Shown: positions 40,033 to 61,672, numbered from the stretch's first letter. The stretch: DNA of 64,000 nucleotides from Bauldia sp. (GCA_037200845.1 JBBCGQ010000001.1:2232001-2296000); one strand, 5' to 3'. Notes: generated by a model not told the origin, from the sequence alone. Numbers and translations: made by a program.

Positions 40033-40866
40033 CTAGCCTTTGCGCGCATGACGGCTGCGCGCGATGAACTTGTTCGTCCGCTTGTTAGTGCGGGTCTTCT
40101 TGCCCTTGGTCGGCTTGCCCCACGGGGTGACCGGGTGGCGGCCGCCCGAGGTGCGGCCTTCGCCGCCGCCGAGCGGATGGTCGACCGGGTTCATCGCAAC
40201 GCCGCGGACGGACGGCATCTTGCCCTTCCAGCGGTTGCGGCCGGCCTTGCCGATATTCTCGTTGCCGTGGTCCGGGTTCGATACCGCACCGACGGTCGCC
40301 ATGCAGTTCTGGTGCACCAGGCGCTGCTCGCCCGACTGCAGGCGCAGGATGGCGTAGCCCTGCTCGCGCCCGACGTACTGGGCGTAGGTGCCGGCGGAAC
40401 GTGCTATCTGCCCGCCCGCGCCCGGCTTCATCTCGATGTTGTGCACGATAGTGCCGACCGGCATCGCCGAGAGCGGCATCGCGTTGCCCGGCTTCACGTC
40501 CGCGGCCTTCGACGACACGATGGTGTCGCCCGGCGCCAGGCGCTGCGGCGCCAGGATGTAGCTGAGCTCGCCGTCGGCATATTTCACCAGCGCGATGAAG
40601 GCCGTGCGGTTCGGGTCGTACTCGAGCCGCTGAACGGTCGCCAGCACGTCGAGCTTGCGACGCTTGAAGTCGACCAGGCGGTAGGCGCGCTTGTGTCCGC
40701 CGCCGCGCCAGCGGACGGTGACCCGGCCGGCGTTGTTGCGCCCGCCGGTCGAATGCTTGCCCTCGACCAGACCCTTGACCGGCTTGCCCTTGTAGAGGTG
40801 CGAGCGGTCGACCAGCACCAGCTCGCGCTGGGAGGGGGTCGTCGGCTTGTAGGTTTTGAGTGCCAT
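40033..40866 (-). CDS. rplB: 50S ribosomal protein L2
   Basis: Large-subunit core protein next to the peptidyl-transferase centre, 277 residues. Family segments: [40 protein letters not shown], and the C-terminal [20 protein letters not shown] with the conserved His of [13 protein letters not shown]. Full length. Confidence 0.98.
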   Translation of the reverse strand: MALKTYKPTTPSQRELVLVDRSHLYKGKPVKGLVEGKHSTGGRNNAGRVTVRWRGGGHKRAYRLVDFKRRKLDVLATVQRLEYDPNRTAFIALVKYADGELSYILAPQRLAPGDTIVSSKAADVKPGNAMPLSAMPVGTIVHNIEMKPGAGGQIARSAGTYAQYVGREQGYAILRLQSGEQRLVHQNCMATVGAVSNPDHGNENIGKAGRNRWKGKMPSVRGVAMNPVDHPLGGGEGRTSGGRHPVTPWGKPTKGKKTRTNKRTNKFIARSRHARKG

Positions 40867-40876
40867 CGCTCTACCC

Positions 40877-41170
40877 TTACAGACCCGTCGTCACGTCGAT
40901 CATCTGGCCTTCGACCAGCGTCACGATCGCGCGCTTGGTGTCGCCGGTACGGCCGGCGATGCCACGGAAGCGCTTGTTCTTGCCCTTGCGGATCAGCGTG
41001 TTGACGCTCTTCACCTTGACCTTGAAGAGCGCCTCGACGGCTGCCTTGATCTGCGGCTTGGTCGCCGAAGGAGCGACCTGGAAGATCACCTTGTTGTGCT
41101 CCGAAACCGCGGTCGACTTTTCGGTGATGACCGGGCGGCGGATGACGTCGTAGTGGCTGAGCGTAATCAT
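40877..41170 (-). CDS. rplW: 50S ribosomal protein L23
   Basis: Main trigger-factor and SRP docking site at the tunnel exit, 97 residues: [40 protein letters not shown] and [15 protein letters not shown]. The ATG at 41170 overlaps the rplD stop (ATGA). Confidence 0.97.
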   Translation of the reverse strand: MITLSHYDVIRRPVITEKSTAVSEHNKVIFQVAPSATKPQIKAAVEALFKVKVKSVNTLIRKGKNKRFRGIAGRTGDTKRAIVTLVEGQMIDVTTGL

Positions 41171-41787
41171 TTGAACCGCTCCGTCAGCGCGTCGAACGCG
41201 GCCTTGGTCAGGACCAGCGTGTCGCGGCGCAGGATGTCGTAGACGTTGATGCCCTGCACCGGCAGCACGTCGATCGCCGGGATGTTGCGGGCGGCGAGCG
41301 CGAAGTTCGGCTCCACCGTCGCCCCGTCGATGATCAGCGCGCTTGAGAAGCCGAGCTTCTTGAACTGGCCGGCGAGCGCCTTGGTCTTGGCTTCCTTGAC
41401 CTTGGTGTCGGCGATGACGATCAGCTTGTCGCCCTTCGCCTTGTCGGAGAGCGCCAGCTTCAGCGCCAGCGCGCGCACCTTCTTGGTCAGGCCGTGCGCA
41501 TGGCTGCGCACCACCGGACCGAAGGCCCTGCCGCCGCCACGGAACTGCGGTGCCGACTTGGCGCCGTGGCGGGCGCGGCCGGTGCCCTTCTGGGCGTACA
41601 TCTTCTTGGTCGTGGCCGAAATCTCGCCGCGCATCTTGGTCTTGTGGTTGCCGAGCTGCCGCTTGGACAACTGGTAGCGAACCATGCGCTGCAGGATGTC
41701 GGCACGCGGCTCCAGCCCGAAAATCTCGTCCGGCAGGGACACCGTGTCGCCGGCCTTGCCGTCGAGCGTCGTGATCTTGAGATCCAT
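41167..41787 (-). CDS. rplD: 50S ribosomal protein L4
   Basis: Tunnel protein of 206 residues; in E. coli it represses its own S10 operon by attenuation. [20 protein letters not shown], then the tunnel loop [20 protein letters not shown] and [21 protein letters not shown] used ATG 41787, which overlaps the rplC stop; a GTG one codon upstream is possible. Confidence 0.97.
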   Translation of the reverse strand: MDLKITTLDGKAGDTVSLPDEIFGLEPRADILQRMVRYQLSKRQLGNHKTKMRGEISATTKKMYAQKGTGRARHGAKSAPQFRGGGRAFGPVVRSHAHGLTKKVRALALKLALSDKAKGDKLIVIADTKVKEAKTKALAGQFKKLGFSSALIIDGATVEPNFALAARNIPAIDVLPVQGINVYDILRRDTLVLTKAAFDALTERFK

Positions 41788-42521
41788 CACTCGGCTCCCT
41801 TGGCTTCAGTAGCATCGGCCGCCGGAGCAGCCGCGGCGGCTTCCGCCGCCTTGCGGATCGCGCCCGGCTTCGGGGCTTCCTTCGGCAGCGCGCGCTTGAC
41901 CGCGTCGCGGACGTAGATCCAGCCGCCCTTGGCGCCCGGCACCGAGCCCTCGATCATGATCAGGCCGCGACCGAGGTCGGTCTTCACGACCTTGAGGTTC
42001 TGCGTCGTGACCCGCTCGTCGCCCATGTGGCCGGCCATCTTCTTGCCCTTGAACACCTTGCCGGGGTCCTGGCGCTGGCCGGTCGAGCCGGCGACACGGT
42101 GCGACAGCGAGTTGCCGTGCGTCGCGCGACCGCCGCCGAAGTTCCAGCGCTTCATGACGCCCTGGAAGCCCTTGCCGATCGAGGTCCCCGTCACATCGAC
42201 GAACTGCCCGACGACGAAGTGCTCGACGGTCAATTCGGCGCCGACGTCGATGAGGTTGTCCGGCGATACGCGGAACTCGGCGACCTTCCGCTTCGGCTCG
42301 ACGGAAGCCTTGGCGAAGTGGCCGCGGAGCGCCTTCGGCACGCCGCGAACCTTGCGCAGGCCGACACCGAGCTGAACGGCGGCATAGCCGTTCTTCTCGA
42401 CGGTGCGCTGCGCCACCACCTGGCAATTATCGACCTTGAGCACGGTGACGCCGACCTGCTCGCCGCCGTCCGTGAAGACGCGGGTCATGCCGACCTTCTG
42501 TGCGATCAAACCTGAACGCAT
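41787..42521 (-). CDS. rplC: 50S ribosomal protein L3
   Basis: Assembly-initiating large-subunit protein, 244 residues. [40 protein letters not shown] with the Gln that is N5-methylated in E. coli, and [22 protein letters not shown]-terminal Ala-rich extension of about 35 residues is typical for this order. Confidence 0.97.
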   Translation of the reverse strand: MRSGLIAQKVGMTRVFTDGGEQVGVTVLKVDNCQVVAQRTVEKNGYAAVQLGVGLRKVRGVPKALRGHFAKASVEPKRKVAEFRVSPDNLIDVGAELTVEHFVVGQFVDVTGTSIGKGFQGVMKRWNFGGGRATHGNSLSHRVAGSTGQRQDPGKVFKGKKMAGHMGDERVTTQNLKVVKTDLGRGLIMIEGSVPGAKGGWIYVRDAVKRALPKEAPKPGAIRKAAEAAAAAPAADATEAKGAE

Positions 42522-42547
42522 TGGCGTTTCTCGTTTCCTTGCCCGGC

Positions 42548-42856
42548 CTAGAGCTTGATCTCGACGTCGACGCCCGCGGCGAGGTCGAGCTTCATCAGCG
42601 CGTCCACGGTCTGCGGTGTCGGGTCGACGATGTCCAAAAGGCGCTTGTGCGTGCGCATCTCGAACTGCTCGCGGCTCTTCTTATCGACGTGGGGCGAGCG
42701 GTTGACGGTGAACTTCTCGATCCGGGTCGGCAGCGGCACGGGCCCGCGCACGCGTGCGCCGGTCCGCTTGGCGGTATTGACGATCTCACGCGTCGACGCA
42801 TCGAGGATGCGGTGGTCGAACGCCTTGAGCCGGATACGGATATTCTGGCCGTTCAT
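42548..42856 (-). CDS. rpsJ: 30S ribosomal protein S10 (NusE)
   Basis: Small-subunit protein and Nus-factor (NusE) that links ribosome to NusG during antitermination. 102 residues: [40 protein letters not shown], and [20 protein letters not shown] with the conserved RHK-type loop. First gene of the S10 operon; preceded by two strong hairpins after tuf. Confidence 0.98.
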   Translation of the reverse strand: MNGQNIRIRLKAFDHRILDASTREIVNTAKRTGARVRGPVPLPTRIEKFTVNRSPHVDKKSREQFEMRTHKRLLDIVDPTPQTVDALMKLDLAAGVDVEIKL

Positions 42857-42873
42857 TTTTTCTCTCGTCCGTC

Positions 42874-42941
42874 ATGGCCGGGAATTCGCTCCCGGCCATC
42901 CACGTCACTTGGCTTCCAGATCGTCCCCTTAGTGGGACGAT

Positions 42942-42943
<2 letters not shown>
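42874..42943 (-). promoter_or_regulatory. Two perfect hairpins in the tuf-rpsJ gap
   Basis: ATGGCCGGGA (42874-42883) pairs with TCCCGGCCAT (42890-42899), 10 bp, 6-nt loop. AGATCGTCCC (42918-42927) pairs with GGGACGATCT (42934-42943), 10 bp, 6-nt loop, and overlaps the tuf stop codon. Neither is followed by a T tract on the minus strand. They could reduce read-through from the str into the S10 operon, or serve as RNase III or stability sites. No promoter is clear in the 85-bp gap. Confidence 0.65.
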
Positions 42944-44132
<1,189 letters not shown>

Positions 44133-44166
44133 CGGGGCTCTCCGTTCTTCTCAAACTGAATCGTTA

Positions 44167-46239
<2,073 letters not shown>

Positions 46240-46257
46240 CGCGGGGGCCTCTGATCC

Positions 46258-46728
46258 TTACCAGCGGTAATGCGAGAACGCGCGGTTGGCTTCCGCCATC
46301 CGGTGCGTGTCTTCGCGCTTCTTTACCGCGTTGCCGCGGTTGTTGGCGGCGTCAAGCAGCTCCCCCGAGAGCTTGTCGATCATCGTCTTCTCGTTGCGGC
46401 CGCGCGCCGCGACGAGCAGCCAGCGGATGGCGAGCGCCTGGCGGCGCTCGGTGCGTACTTCCACCGGCACCTGGTACGTCGCACCGCCGACGCGGCGCGA
46501 GCGCACTTCGATCGACGGCATGACGTTGTCCAGCGCGTTCCGGAAGATCGCCAGCGGATCCTGTTTCGTCTTCGACTGGATGATGTCGAACGCGCCATAC
46601 ACGATCTGCTCGGCGACCGACTTCTTCCCGTGGCTCATCACCGAGTTCATGAACTTGGTCACGACCTCGTTCTTGAACTTCGGGTCGGGAGTGATCTCCC
46701 GCTTATCGGCGCTGTGGCGGCGTGACAT
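46258..46728 (-). CDS. rpsG: 30S ribosomal protein S7
   Basis: Head-assembly protein, and in E. coli the str-operon translational repressor. 156 residues: [20 protein letters not shown], the [20 protein letters not shown] beta-hairpin region, and [20 protein letters not shown]. Ends [11 protein letters not shown]. 18 bp before fusA. Confidence 0.97.
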   Translation of the reverse strand: MSRRHSADKREITPDPKFKNEVVTKFMNSVMSHGKKSVAEQIVYGAFDIIQSKTKQDPLAIFRNALDNVMPSIEVRSRRVGGATYQVPVEVRTERRQALAIRWLLVAARGRNEKTMIDKLSGELLDAANNRGNAVKKREDTHRMAEANRAFSHYRW

Positions 46729-46774
46729 GTCGTCTTTTTTCCTAGGTCTTCAGAGAATCAGAAAGCGGCCCCGA

Positions 46775-47146
46775 CTACTTGGGCCGCTTCGCTCCGTACT
46801 TCGATCTGCGCTGCTTGCGGTCTTTTACGCCCTGCGTGTCGAGCACGCCGCGAATGATGTGATAGCGCACGCCCGGAAGGTCCTTCACGCGGCCGCCGCG
46901 GATCATCACCACCGAATGTTCCTGGAGGTTATGACCCTCGCCCGGAATGTACCCGATGACTTCGAACGCGTTGGTGAGGCGGACCTTGGCGACCTTGCGG
47001 AGCGCCGAGTTCGGCTTCTTCGGCGTCGTCGTGTAGACGCGCGTGCACACGCCGCGCTTCTGCGGGCTCTGCTGCATCGCCGGCACTTTGCTGCGCGAGA
47101 CTGGCGCAATGCGCGGCTTGCGGATGAGCTGGTTGATAGTCGGCAT
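46775..47146 (-). CDS. rpsL: 30S ribosomal protein S12
   Basis: Decoding-centre protein, 123 residues. [20 protein letters not shown] from ATG 47146, the [20 protein letters not shown] segment and [20 protein letters not shown] with [13 protein letters not shown]. The lysines of TPKKPNS and VKDLP where streptomycin-resistance mutations arise are wild type, as is the Asp that RimO modifies. First gene of the str operon. Confidence 0.97.
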   Translation of the reverse strand: MPTINQLIRKPRIAPVSRSKVPAMQQSPQKRGVCTRVYTTTPKKPNSALRKVAKVRLTNAFEVIGYIPGEGHNLQEHSVVMIRGGRVKDLPGVRYHIIRGVLDTQGVKDRKQRRSKYGAKRPK

Positions 47147-47471
47147 GCTGCCCTTTCGAACTCTTCTTTTCTTCCAACTTCCAACGCCAAAAAGGCGCCG
47201 CGTGCGCGACACCGCCAGCGCCCGCCCCGCCTTTTCGTGAGCGGGAGGCGCTCTTCAAAAACAGAGGACCGCGGCCGAACGAGCCGAGGTCATGTTGTGC
47301 TCAAACGTCTGTTGCCAGATTCAGCCGCGTCTAGGACTTCTGTTTCTGCGAGCGAGGCGCCCGTCGGAAGAAAAGACCTACTACCTGCCGAAAGCGCGCG
47401 GAACCTAGTGATTCCCCGTTCCGCAGTCAACCCCATTGGCAGGCGTTTTGCGCGCGCCGGGGCTGACAGCT

Positions 47472-47500
47472 AAATTATTGACTCAACGGCGAGATTTCAA
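47472..47500 (-). promoter_or_regulatory. Probable promoter of the str operon, with long leader
   Basis: On the minus strand TTGAAA (47495-47500), a 17-bp spacer, and TAATTT (47472-47477) match a primary-sigma promoter well. The rpsL start codon is at 47146, so a transcript from here would have a leader of about 320 nt, including a GC hairpin around 47218-47253 (AGCGCC pairing with GGCGCT). The rest of 47147-47765 contains no gene that I can support. A closer, weaker promoter cannot be excluded. Confidence 0.55.
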
Positions 47501-47765
47501 GGCGCGCGATTTTGCGCCTCGCGTTGATCGGCAAATCTACGGGACCGACGAGGGGCATGACCTGAACAGCCCCCATCCACGGCCCACCCGCCTCAATCAA
47601 TCAAAGCGGGCAATAGTGCCGCGATGACGCTTCGGGGGCCCCCAACTGCCGTATCGATTCGGTTTTCGTCTCTGAGAGGCCCACGCCCGGTTGTGAAAGC
47701 CGCGGCCCGCGGGTTAGCCTTGCTCTTGCCGGAGAATCTGGGAGCCCGGCCGCCGGGGGCCACGC

Positions 47766-48983
47766 TTGAACGACATCGACCGAAGGGGCGCGGGCGCCCA
47801 GCCCGCTCCGCGCACGATTGGCGCCGACGCGATTCTCCGCGCCCGCATCGGCATCTCGATCGGCTTTCTGCTCGGCGGCATGACGCTGGCGATATGGGCG
47901 GTGCACATCCCGCTGGTTGCCCGCCGCCTCGATCTCCAGCCCGGCATACTCGGCCTCGCCCTCCTCTGCATCGGCACCGGCGCGTTCCTGCCGCAACCGC
48001 TGGTCGGCGTGCTGGTCAGCCGCCACGGCTCGCGGCGCATTTCGCGCATCCTGCTGCCCGCCTTCGTCGCCATGATGCCGCTCACCGTCACCGCCCCGAC
48101 GCGGCCGCTGCTTTTCCTGGCGTGCTTTCTCCTCGGCGCCGCCGGCGGCTCCTACAACGTCGCCATCAATACCCAGGGCGCCGAGCTGGAGGCCGCCCGC
48201 GGCAAGCCGACGATGTCGTGGTTCCACGGCTGCTGGAGCCTCGGCGGCCTGGTCGGCGCCACGCTTGGCGGCCTCGTCATCGGCGCCGGCTACGGCAGTG
48301 GCATCGGCGCGGCGGCCATCGCGGCGCTGATGATCGCCGGCGGCGTGCCGGCGAGCGCGCTGCTGTTCGCCTCGCCGCCCCGCCCGCGCCCGGCGAAGGC
48401 GCCGGGCGGCCGCCGCTTCGCGATGCCCGCGGCGCCCCTCCTTGGCCTTCTCGCCATCGCCGTGCTGGGCGAATACGTCGAAAGCTCGGTCAACAACTGG
48501 AGCACGCTCTACCTCACGACGGTGCGCGGGCTCGACCCCGCCCACGCCGCAACCGGCCTCGCCGTCTTCTCGCTCGGCATGGCGATCTGCCGGCTGGGCG
48601 GCGGCCCGGTGGTCTCCCGCCTCGGCGAACGAACCGTCGTCCTCGGCGGCGGCCTGCTCGTGGCGCTGGGCATCGCCGTGGTCGTCCTGGTGCCGTGGCC
48701 CTCGCTCAGTCCGTTCGGCTACGCGCTGGTGGCGCTGGGCGCCGCCAACGGCGTGCCGGTGCTGATCGGCGCCTCGTCGCGCATCCCCGGCATCGACACC
48801 GGCGTCGCGGTCGCCACGGTGATAACCTTCATCACCATCGGCTACCTGAGCTCACCACCCGTCGTCGGCTTCGTCTCGCAGGCATTCGGCGCCACCGTCG
48901 GCATGGCGGTGCTGGGCGCCGCCGGCCTGACCATCGCGACCATCGCCGCGCTCCGCCAGTGGCAGCCCGCGCCCGGCCGCTAG
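47766..48983 (+). CDS. MFS transporter (YbjJ-like), copy 1
   Basis: Major facilitator superfamily protein of the inner membrane, 405 residues with about twelve hydrophobic segments. Family features: MTLAIWAVHIPLVARRL after segment 1, VGVLVSRHGSRR between segments 2 and 3, and NTQGAELEAARGKPTMSWFH before segment 5. The substrate is unknown. The start is TTG 47766, with a G-rich ribosome binding site. It forms a tandem with a paralogue 68 bp downstream. Both lie on the strand opposite to the flanking ribosomal and polymerase genes. Confidence 0.85.
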   Translation: MNDIDRRGAGAQPAPRTIGADAILRARIGISIGFLLGGMTLAIWAVHIPLVARRLDLQPGILGLALLCIGTGAFLPQPLVGVLVSRHGSRRISRILLPAFVAMMPLTVTAPTRPLLFLACFLLGAAGGSYNVAINTQGAELEAARGKPTMSWFHGCWSLGGLVGATLGGLVIGAGYGSGIGAAAIAALMIAGGVPASALLFASPPRPRPAKAPGGRRFAMPAAPLLGLLAIAVLGEYVESSVNNWSTLYLTTVRGLDPAHAATGLAVFSLGMAICRLGGGPVVSRLGERTVVLGGGLLVALGIAVVVLVPWPSLSPFGYALVALGAANGVPVLIGASSRIPGIDTGVAVATVITFITIGYLSSPPVVGFVSQAFGATVGMAVLGAAGLTIATIAALRQWQPAPGR

Positions 48984-49051
48984 GCCGTAGCCGCCGCCGA
49001 TCCGTCTGCTAAGACTCCGCCGCCGGATTCGGGAACGCATCGGGGACCCGC

Positions 49052-50203
49052 TTGGACGCAACGCCTGCCCACGCCGCCGCCACGCTTCTCCGCGCGCGCG
49101 TCGCTGTTTCCCTCACGTTCCTCGTCATGGGCACGGGAGCCGGCGTGTGGGGCGTCCACATCCCGATCGTCGCCGGGCGCCTCGGGCTGTCGCCGGCCAC
49201 CATCGGCCTGGCGCTGCTCAGCGCCGCCATCGGCGCCGTGCTCAGCATGCCGGTCACCGGCGCGGCGCTGACGCGCCTGTCTTCCCGTCCGCCGACCGCC
49301 GCGTTCGGCCTCGCCTTCGCGTTCCTCACGCCCTTCCCGATCCTCGCGCCATGGCCGTGGTTCCTGTTCGTGGCACTGTTCCTCTGGGGCGCCGCCATGG
49401 GCGGCATGGACGTCGCGATGAACACCCAGGCGACCGAAGTCGAAGCGGTGCGCCGCAAGCCGACGATGTCATCCTTCCACGGCTTCTTCTCGGTCGGCGC
49501 GCTGATTGGCTCGACGCTCGGCGGCATCATCGTCGGCGTCGGCTGGGGCGGCGGCAGCGGCGCGCTGATCGTCGCGGCGCTGCTGGTGCTGATCAGCGTC
49601 TGGTCGGCGATGAACCTGTGGCCGGCCGACAAGCCGGACCACGCCGGCCCGCGCTTCGCGCTGCCGCCGCTGGCGGTGCTGGGCATCGGCGCGATCACGC
49701 TGCTGGCCTTCGCCGGCGAAGGCGCCGTGTCCGACTGGAGCGCCCTCTTCCTCTCCACCGTCAAAGGCACCAGCCACGGCGTCGCCGCGAGCGGGCTGGT
49801 CGTGTTCTCCGTCGCCATGATCGTCTGCCGCCTGACCGGCGACCGCGTCGTGGCGGCGCTCGGCGCGACCACGGTCGTGTTCGCCGGCGGCCTGCTGATG
49901 GTGGCGGGCATCGTCATCGCCGTCGCCTCCCCCTGGCCGATCGTGTGCGCCGTCGGCTTCGGCATCGTCGGCATCGGCGCCGCCAACCTCGCGCCGGTCA
50001 CCTTCACCGCCGCCTCGCGCACGCCGGGCGTCTCGGCCTCCGTCGGCGTCGCCGCGGTGACGACCATGGGCTACGCCGGCTTCCTGTTCTCGCCTCCGAC
50101 GCTGGGCTTCGTCGCCAATGCCTGGGGCCTGCCGTTCGCGCTGGCGATCGTCGCGGTGATGGGCCTCGCCGTCACGGCGCTGACCGGCACGGTGCGGCGG
50201 TAG
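49052..50203 (+). CDS. MFS transporter (YbjJ-like), copy 2
   Basis: Paralogue of the preceding gene, 383 residues. The same landmarks recur: GAGVWGVHIPIVAGRLGLSP, GAAMGGMDVAMNTQATEVEA, and RRKPTMSSFHGFFSVGALIG. It also begins with TTG, like copy 1. Sequence divergence between the two is high apart from these motifs, so the duplication is old and the substrates may differ. The substrate is unknown. A palindromic repeat lies immediately after it. Confidence 0.85.
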   Translation: MDATPAHAAATLLRARVAVSLTFLVMGTGAGVWGVHIPIVAGRLGLSPATIGLALLSAAIGAVLSMPVTGAALTRLSSRPPTAAFGLAFAFLTPFPILAPWPWFLFVALFLWGAAMGGMDVAMNTQATEVEAVRRKPTMSSFHGFFSVGALIGSTLGGIIVGVGWGGGSGALIVAALLVLISVWSAMNLWPADKPDHAGPRFALPPLAVLGIGAITLLAFAGEGAVSDWSALFLSTVKGTSHGVAASGLVVFSVAMIVCRLTGDRVVAALGATTVVFAGGLLMVAGIVIAVASPWPIVCAVGFGIVGIGAANLAPVTFTAASRTPGVSASVGVAAVTTMGYAGFLFSPPTLGFVANAWGLPFALAIVAVMGLAVTALTGTVRR

Positions 50204-50220
50204 CGGAGGCCTCCCCCCTC

Positions 50221-50305
50221 CGCTCATCCCCGCGAAAGCGGGATCCACGCGGATACGGCAAAGTTGCACGGTCACGCTCCTCGACCCCCGCCTCCGCGGG
50301 GGAAG
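50221..50305. repeat. Palindromic repeat B, copy 3
   Basis: CTCATCCCCGCGAAAGCGGG followed about 40 bp later by CCCCCGCCTCCGCGGGGG: a diverged version of the repeat at 14616 and 23205. Together with the rpoC terminator it fills the 246-bp gap after the MFS pair. Confidence 0.75.
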
Positions 50306-50394
50306 CGGAGGCGAAGAGTCGGGCAGCTCCCGCGACGCACACAGCGCGGCTCCCGCAGGTTCAAATGCCCGCGACCGGCCCCGACGTACTGCCC

Positions 50395-50424
50395 AAAGAA
50401 AAGGGCCGCCCCGAAGGACGGCCC
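50395..50424 (-). terminator. Intrinsic terminator after rpoC
   Basis: On the minus strand GGGCCGTCC pairs with GGGCGGCCC around a TTCG tetraloop (9 bp, one G-U), followed by TTTTCTTT. Starts 26 bp beyond the rpoC stop. Confidence 0.9.
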
Positions 50425-50449
50425 CGATCTGAGTTCTTGGCTGTAGCGC

Positions 50450-54667
<4,218 letters not shown>

Positions 54668-54760
54668 AGTTTGGTCTCCTTCGCGGTTCGCCGGGCGGGG
54701 GATTCCCGGGAACCGAATGTTCAGTTCAAAGCGCGGAAAGCGGGTCGCTAGCGCGACCCG

Positions 54761-58885
<4,125 letters not shown>

Positions 58886-59080
58886 GGTGACTCCTGGTCA
58901 GTAGTCTTGTGTCTGAAACGGTTGTCCGGAAAGCCGGCGACGCCGGCGCTCTGGGCAACGGTTTTTCCTAACGCGGTACTCTGTTCTTGAGGGGCGACGC
59001 CGGCTTGGGGACGGCGTCGCCACTCTTTGCTCTTCCGTCGTGGCCGATTTGTCCCGGCTATCGACGTATTCACTTCCCGA

Positions 59081-59117
59081 GATCCCCGGGTCTCGCTTGC
59101 GCTCGCCCGAGGATGAC
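59081..59117. repeat. Short palindromic element in the rplL-rpoB gap
   Basis: GATCCCCGGGTCTCGC followed by GCGCTCGCCCGAGGATGAC resembles one half of the mosaic repeats elsewhere in the window (GATCC...GGATGAC ends). It sits in a 264-bp gap between rplL and rpoB where many bacteria have a processing site or attenuator. No promoter is clear here. Confidence 0.45.
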
Positions 59118-59149
59118 TTCGACGGGAGCGCTGACGCGCTCCCCTCCCG

Positions 59150-59521
59150 TCACTTGATTTCGACCTTGGCGCCGGCCCCTTCGAGCTGGGCCTTGAGCTT
59201 GGCGGCCTCGTCCTTCGACACGCCTTCCTTGACGGCCTTCGGCGCGGCTTCGACGAGATCCTTGGCTTCCTTGAGGCCGAGCGCGGTGATCGCCCGGACT
59301 TCCTTGATGACGTTGATCTTGTTCGCACCGGCGTCCGTGAGGACCACGTCGAACTCGGTCTTCTCTTCAACCACGGCAGCAGCCGCACCACCGCCAGCCG
59401 CGACGGCGACCGGAGCAGCGGCGGAGACGCCCCACTTCTCTTCAAGCAGCTTCGACAGCTCGGCCGCCTCGAGGACGGTGAGCGTCGAGAGTTCGTCTAC
59501 GATTTTCGACAGATCGGCCAT
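59150..59521 (-). CDS. rplL: 50S ribosomal protein L7/L12
   Basis: Stalk protein that recruits translation factors, present as multiple dimers on L10. 123 residues: N-terminal dimerisation helix [20 protein letters not shown], Ala/Gly hinge ([16 protein letters not shown]), and the C-terminal domain with [20 protein letters not shown] and [18 protein letters not shown]. 54 bp after rplJ. Confidence 0.98.
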   Translation of the reverse strand: MADLSKIVDELSTLTVLEAAELSKLLEEKWGVSAAAPVAVAAGGGAAAAVVEEKTEFDVVLTDAGANKINVIKEVRAITALGLKEAKDLVEAAPKAVKEGVSKDEAAKLKAQLEGAGAKVEIK

Positions 59522-59575
59522 TTTACTTTGATCCTTAGTTTTAGGTTCGAACCTTGTGTGACTTGTGAGACCGGC

Positions 59576-60094
59576 CTACGCCGCCTCGCCCTTTTTGGCA
59601 TACGCCCCGACCACGCGAGCGACTGCGCCCGCCGGTGCCGAGAGGACCTGCGCGATCCGGGTAGCCGGCGTCTGAATCATGCCGACGATCTTCCCGCGCA
59701 GTTCATCGAGCGACGGCAGCGCGGCGAGAGCCTTGATGCCGTCGGGGTTGAGATTGGTCTTGCCGATCGCCCCGCCGAGAATGACTAGCTTCTCGTTGGT
59801 CTTGGCGAAGTCGGTAGAGACCTTGGCCGCGGCCACCGGATCCTTCGAAAATGCGATCACGGTCGGACCCTTGAACAGGTCCGCAATATGGCCGACGTCC
59901 GTGCCTTCAAGAGCGCGCTTGACGAGGCGGTTTTTCGCGACTTTCACACCGCCGCCTGCCGCCCGCATCTTCCCGCGAAGGGAAGTCATCTCGGCGACAG
60001 TCAGACCGGTGTATTGAGCAACCACGACCGTCCCGGTGTCCTTGAACACCTGGTTCAGCGTCGCGATCGTCTCGCTTTTTTCCGCTCTCTCCAT
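59576..60094 (-). CDS. rplJ: 50S ribosomal protein L10
   Basis: Stalk base that carries L7/L12, 172 residues. [20 protein letters not shown], then [20 protein letters not shown], and the C-terminal helix region ending [15 protein letters not shown] for L12 binding. I used ATG 60094 with AGAGG upstream; another ATG four codons earlier is possible. It probably represses its own leader. Confidence 0.96.
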   Translation of the reverse strand: MERAEKSETIATLNQVFKDTGTVVVAQYTGLTVAEMTSLRGKMRAAGGGVKVAKNRLVKRALEGTDVGHIADLFKGPTVIAFSKDPVAAAKVSTDFAKTNEKLVILGGAIGKTNLNPDGIKALAALPSLDELRGKIVGMIQTPATRIAQVLSAPAGAVARVVGAYAKKGEAA

Positions 60095-60423
60095 GCCTCT
60101 CTCCATTGGGCAGCCCGTATGAGGGACCGCCGGTTGCGTTTGCCGCCCGCGATAATCTGCGGACGACGCTTCCGTGCCTGTCCCCCAGCCGGCGCCGAAC
60201 TAGGCGCCGTTGGGCCAAGAGGTTCGAACCGGAATTGCTCCCGGCTACCCCCGTCTATTGCAGGCAAATCGCATTAAGCCGGATGCCCGGCGCCTGCAGT
60301 CTCGGACAGGAATCGAGTGTCGGAAGGATCAACCTCCGCCACCCAGACTCCACCGGACTTGCGTCTGGTGGAGGCCTACCCCGCCGGTGTTACCCGGCGG
60401 GAACCTGATACCGACCGCCCCGC
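60095..60423 (-). promoter_or_regulatory. rplJ-rplL leader region with competing hairpins
   Basis: A 329-bp gap without a gene. CCCGCCGG (60380-60387) pairs with CCGGCGGG (60394-60401) just after the rplA stop. CCACCGGAC (60350-60358) pairs with GTCTGGTGG (60363-60371), but CCAGAC (60343-60348) could pair with the same GTCTGG instead, so two exclusive folds exist. In other bacteria the L10-L12 complex binds this leader to repress rplJL. The assignment is by position; I did not identify the consensus L10 motif. Confidence 0.5.
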
Positions 60424-61119
60424 TTACGCGGTCGCGATCGTCGTCGGATCGACCTTCACTCCCGGACCCATGGTCGAGGAGATGGCGACCCGCTGCACGA
60501 ATGTTCCCTTGGCGCCGGCCGGGCGCGACTTCTGCACCGCGTCGGTGAACGCCTTGACGTTGGCGACCAGCGCCTTCTCGTCGAAGCTCGCCTTGCCGAT
60601 GCCGGCCTGGATGATCCCCGCCTTCTCGGCGCGGAACTCGACCGCGCCGCCCTTGGCGTCACGCACCGCCGACGCAACGTCGTTGGTGACAGTGCCGACC
60701 TTCGGGTTCGGCATCAGGCCGCGCGGGCCGAGCACCTTACCGAGACGGCCGACCAGCGGCATCATGTCGGGCGTGGCGATGCACTTGTCGAAATCGATCG
60801 TGCCGCCCTGCACCTTCTCGACGAGGTCCTCGGCGCCGACGACATCGGCTCCCGCCTTCTTCGCCTCTTCCGCCTTGGCACCGCGCGCGAACACCGCGAC
60901 GCGCTGCGTACGGCCGGTGCCCGACGGCAGCGAGACGACGCCGCGGACCATCTGGTCCGAATGGCGCGGGTCGATGCCGAGGTTCATCGCGATCTCGACG
61001 GTCTCGTCGAACTTCGCCTTGGCGCGCTCCTTGACCATCTTCACGGCCTCGCTGAGCGTGTAGAGCTTCTCGCGATCCACGCCTTCCAGAGCCGTCTTGT
61101 TTCTCTTGCCGATTGCCAT
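60424..61119 (-). CDS. rplA: 50S ribosomal protein L1
   Basis: L1-stalk protein that assists E-site tRNA release, 231 residues; in E. coli it represses rplKA translation. [40 protein letters not shown], and [20 protein letters not shown] then [17 protein letters not shown]. Begins 5 bp after rplK. Confidence 0.98.
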   Translation of the reverse strand: MAIGKRNKTALEGVDREKLYTLSEAVKMVKERAKAKFDETVEIAMNLGIDPRHSDQMVRGVVSLPSGTGRTQRVAVFARGAKAEEAKKAGADVVGAEDLVEKVQGGTIDFDKCIATPDMMPLVGRLGKVLGPRGLMPNPKVGTVTNDVASAVRDAKGGAVEFRAEKAGIIQAGIGKASFDEKALVANVKAFTDAVQKSRPAGAKGTFVQRVAISSTMGPGVKVDPTTIATA

Positions 61120-61124
61120 GGCGC

Positions 61125-61553
61125 TTACTCCGTCACCGTGAGGCCCATGGAACGGGCCGAGCCTTCGACCATCCGCATCGCCGCCTCGACCGAGGTGGCG
61201 TTGAGGTCCTTGAGCTTCTTCGTCGCGATGTCGCGCACCTGCGTCTTGGTGATCGAGCCGGCCGTGCCGCGGCCGGGTGTCTGGCTGCCCTTCGGGATCG
61301 CCGCGGCCTTCTTCAGGAAGAAGGACACCGGCGGCGTCTTCATTTTGAAGGTGAAGGATTTGTCCTGGTAGTAGGTGATCTCCACCGGGATCGGCGAACC
61401 CTTCTCCATTTCCTGCGACTGGGCGTTGAACGCCTTGCAGAATTCCATGATGTTGATGCCGCGCTGACCGAGCGCGGGACCGATCGGCGGCGACGGGTTG
61501 GCCGCGCCGGCGGGTACCTGAAGCTTCAAATACCCGGCAACTTTCTTTGCCAT
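61125..61553 (-). CDS. rplK: 50S ribosomal protein L11
   Basis: GTPase-centre protein and PrmA methylation target, 142 residues. [20 protein letters not shown] then [20 protein letters not shown], and the C-terminal rRNA-binding domain with [20 protein letters not shown]. The proline-rich thiostrepton-site helix (PPIGPALGQ) is wild type. Confidence 0.98.
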   Translation of the reverse strand: MAKKVAGYLKLQVPAGAANPSPPIGPALGQRGINIMEFCKAFNAQSQEMEKGSPIPVEITYYQDKSFTFKMKTPPVSFFLKKAAAIPKGSQTPGRGTAGSITKTQVRDIATKKLKDLNATSVEAAMRMVEGSARSMGLTVTE

Positions 61554-61672
61554 GTCACTTCCTTTCGCGACGCCAGCGAACTAATCGCCGGCAAGGACGC
61601 CGTGGTTCGGTTCAGTCAGCGTTGGCAAACACTGCCTCGCCTTCCACAGCCACTGACGAACAGAGCGAGGAG

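Noticed and set aside
60200-60290. tRNA-like GGTTCGAACC stretch in the rplJ leader
   Set aside because: It matches a T-loop only; no acceptor or anticodon arm can be built around it.
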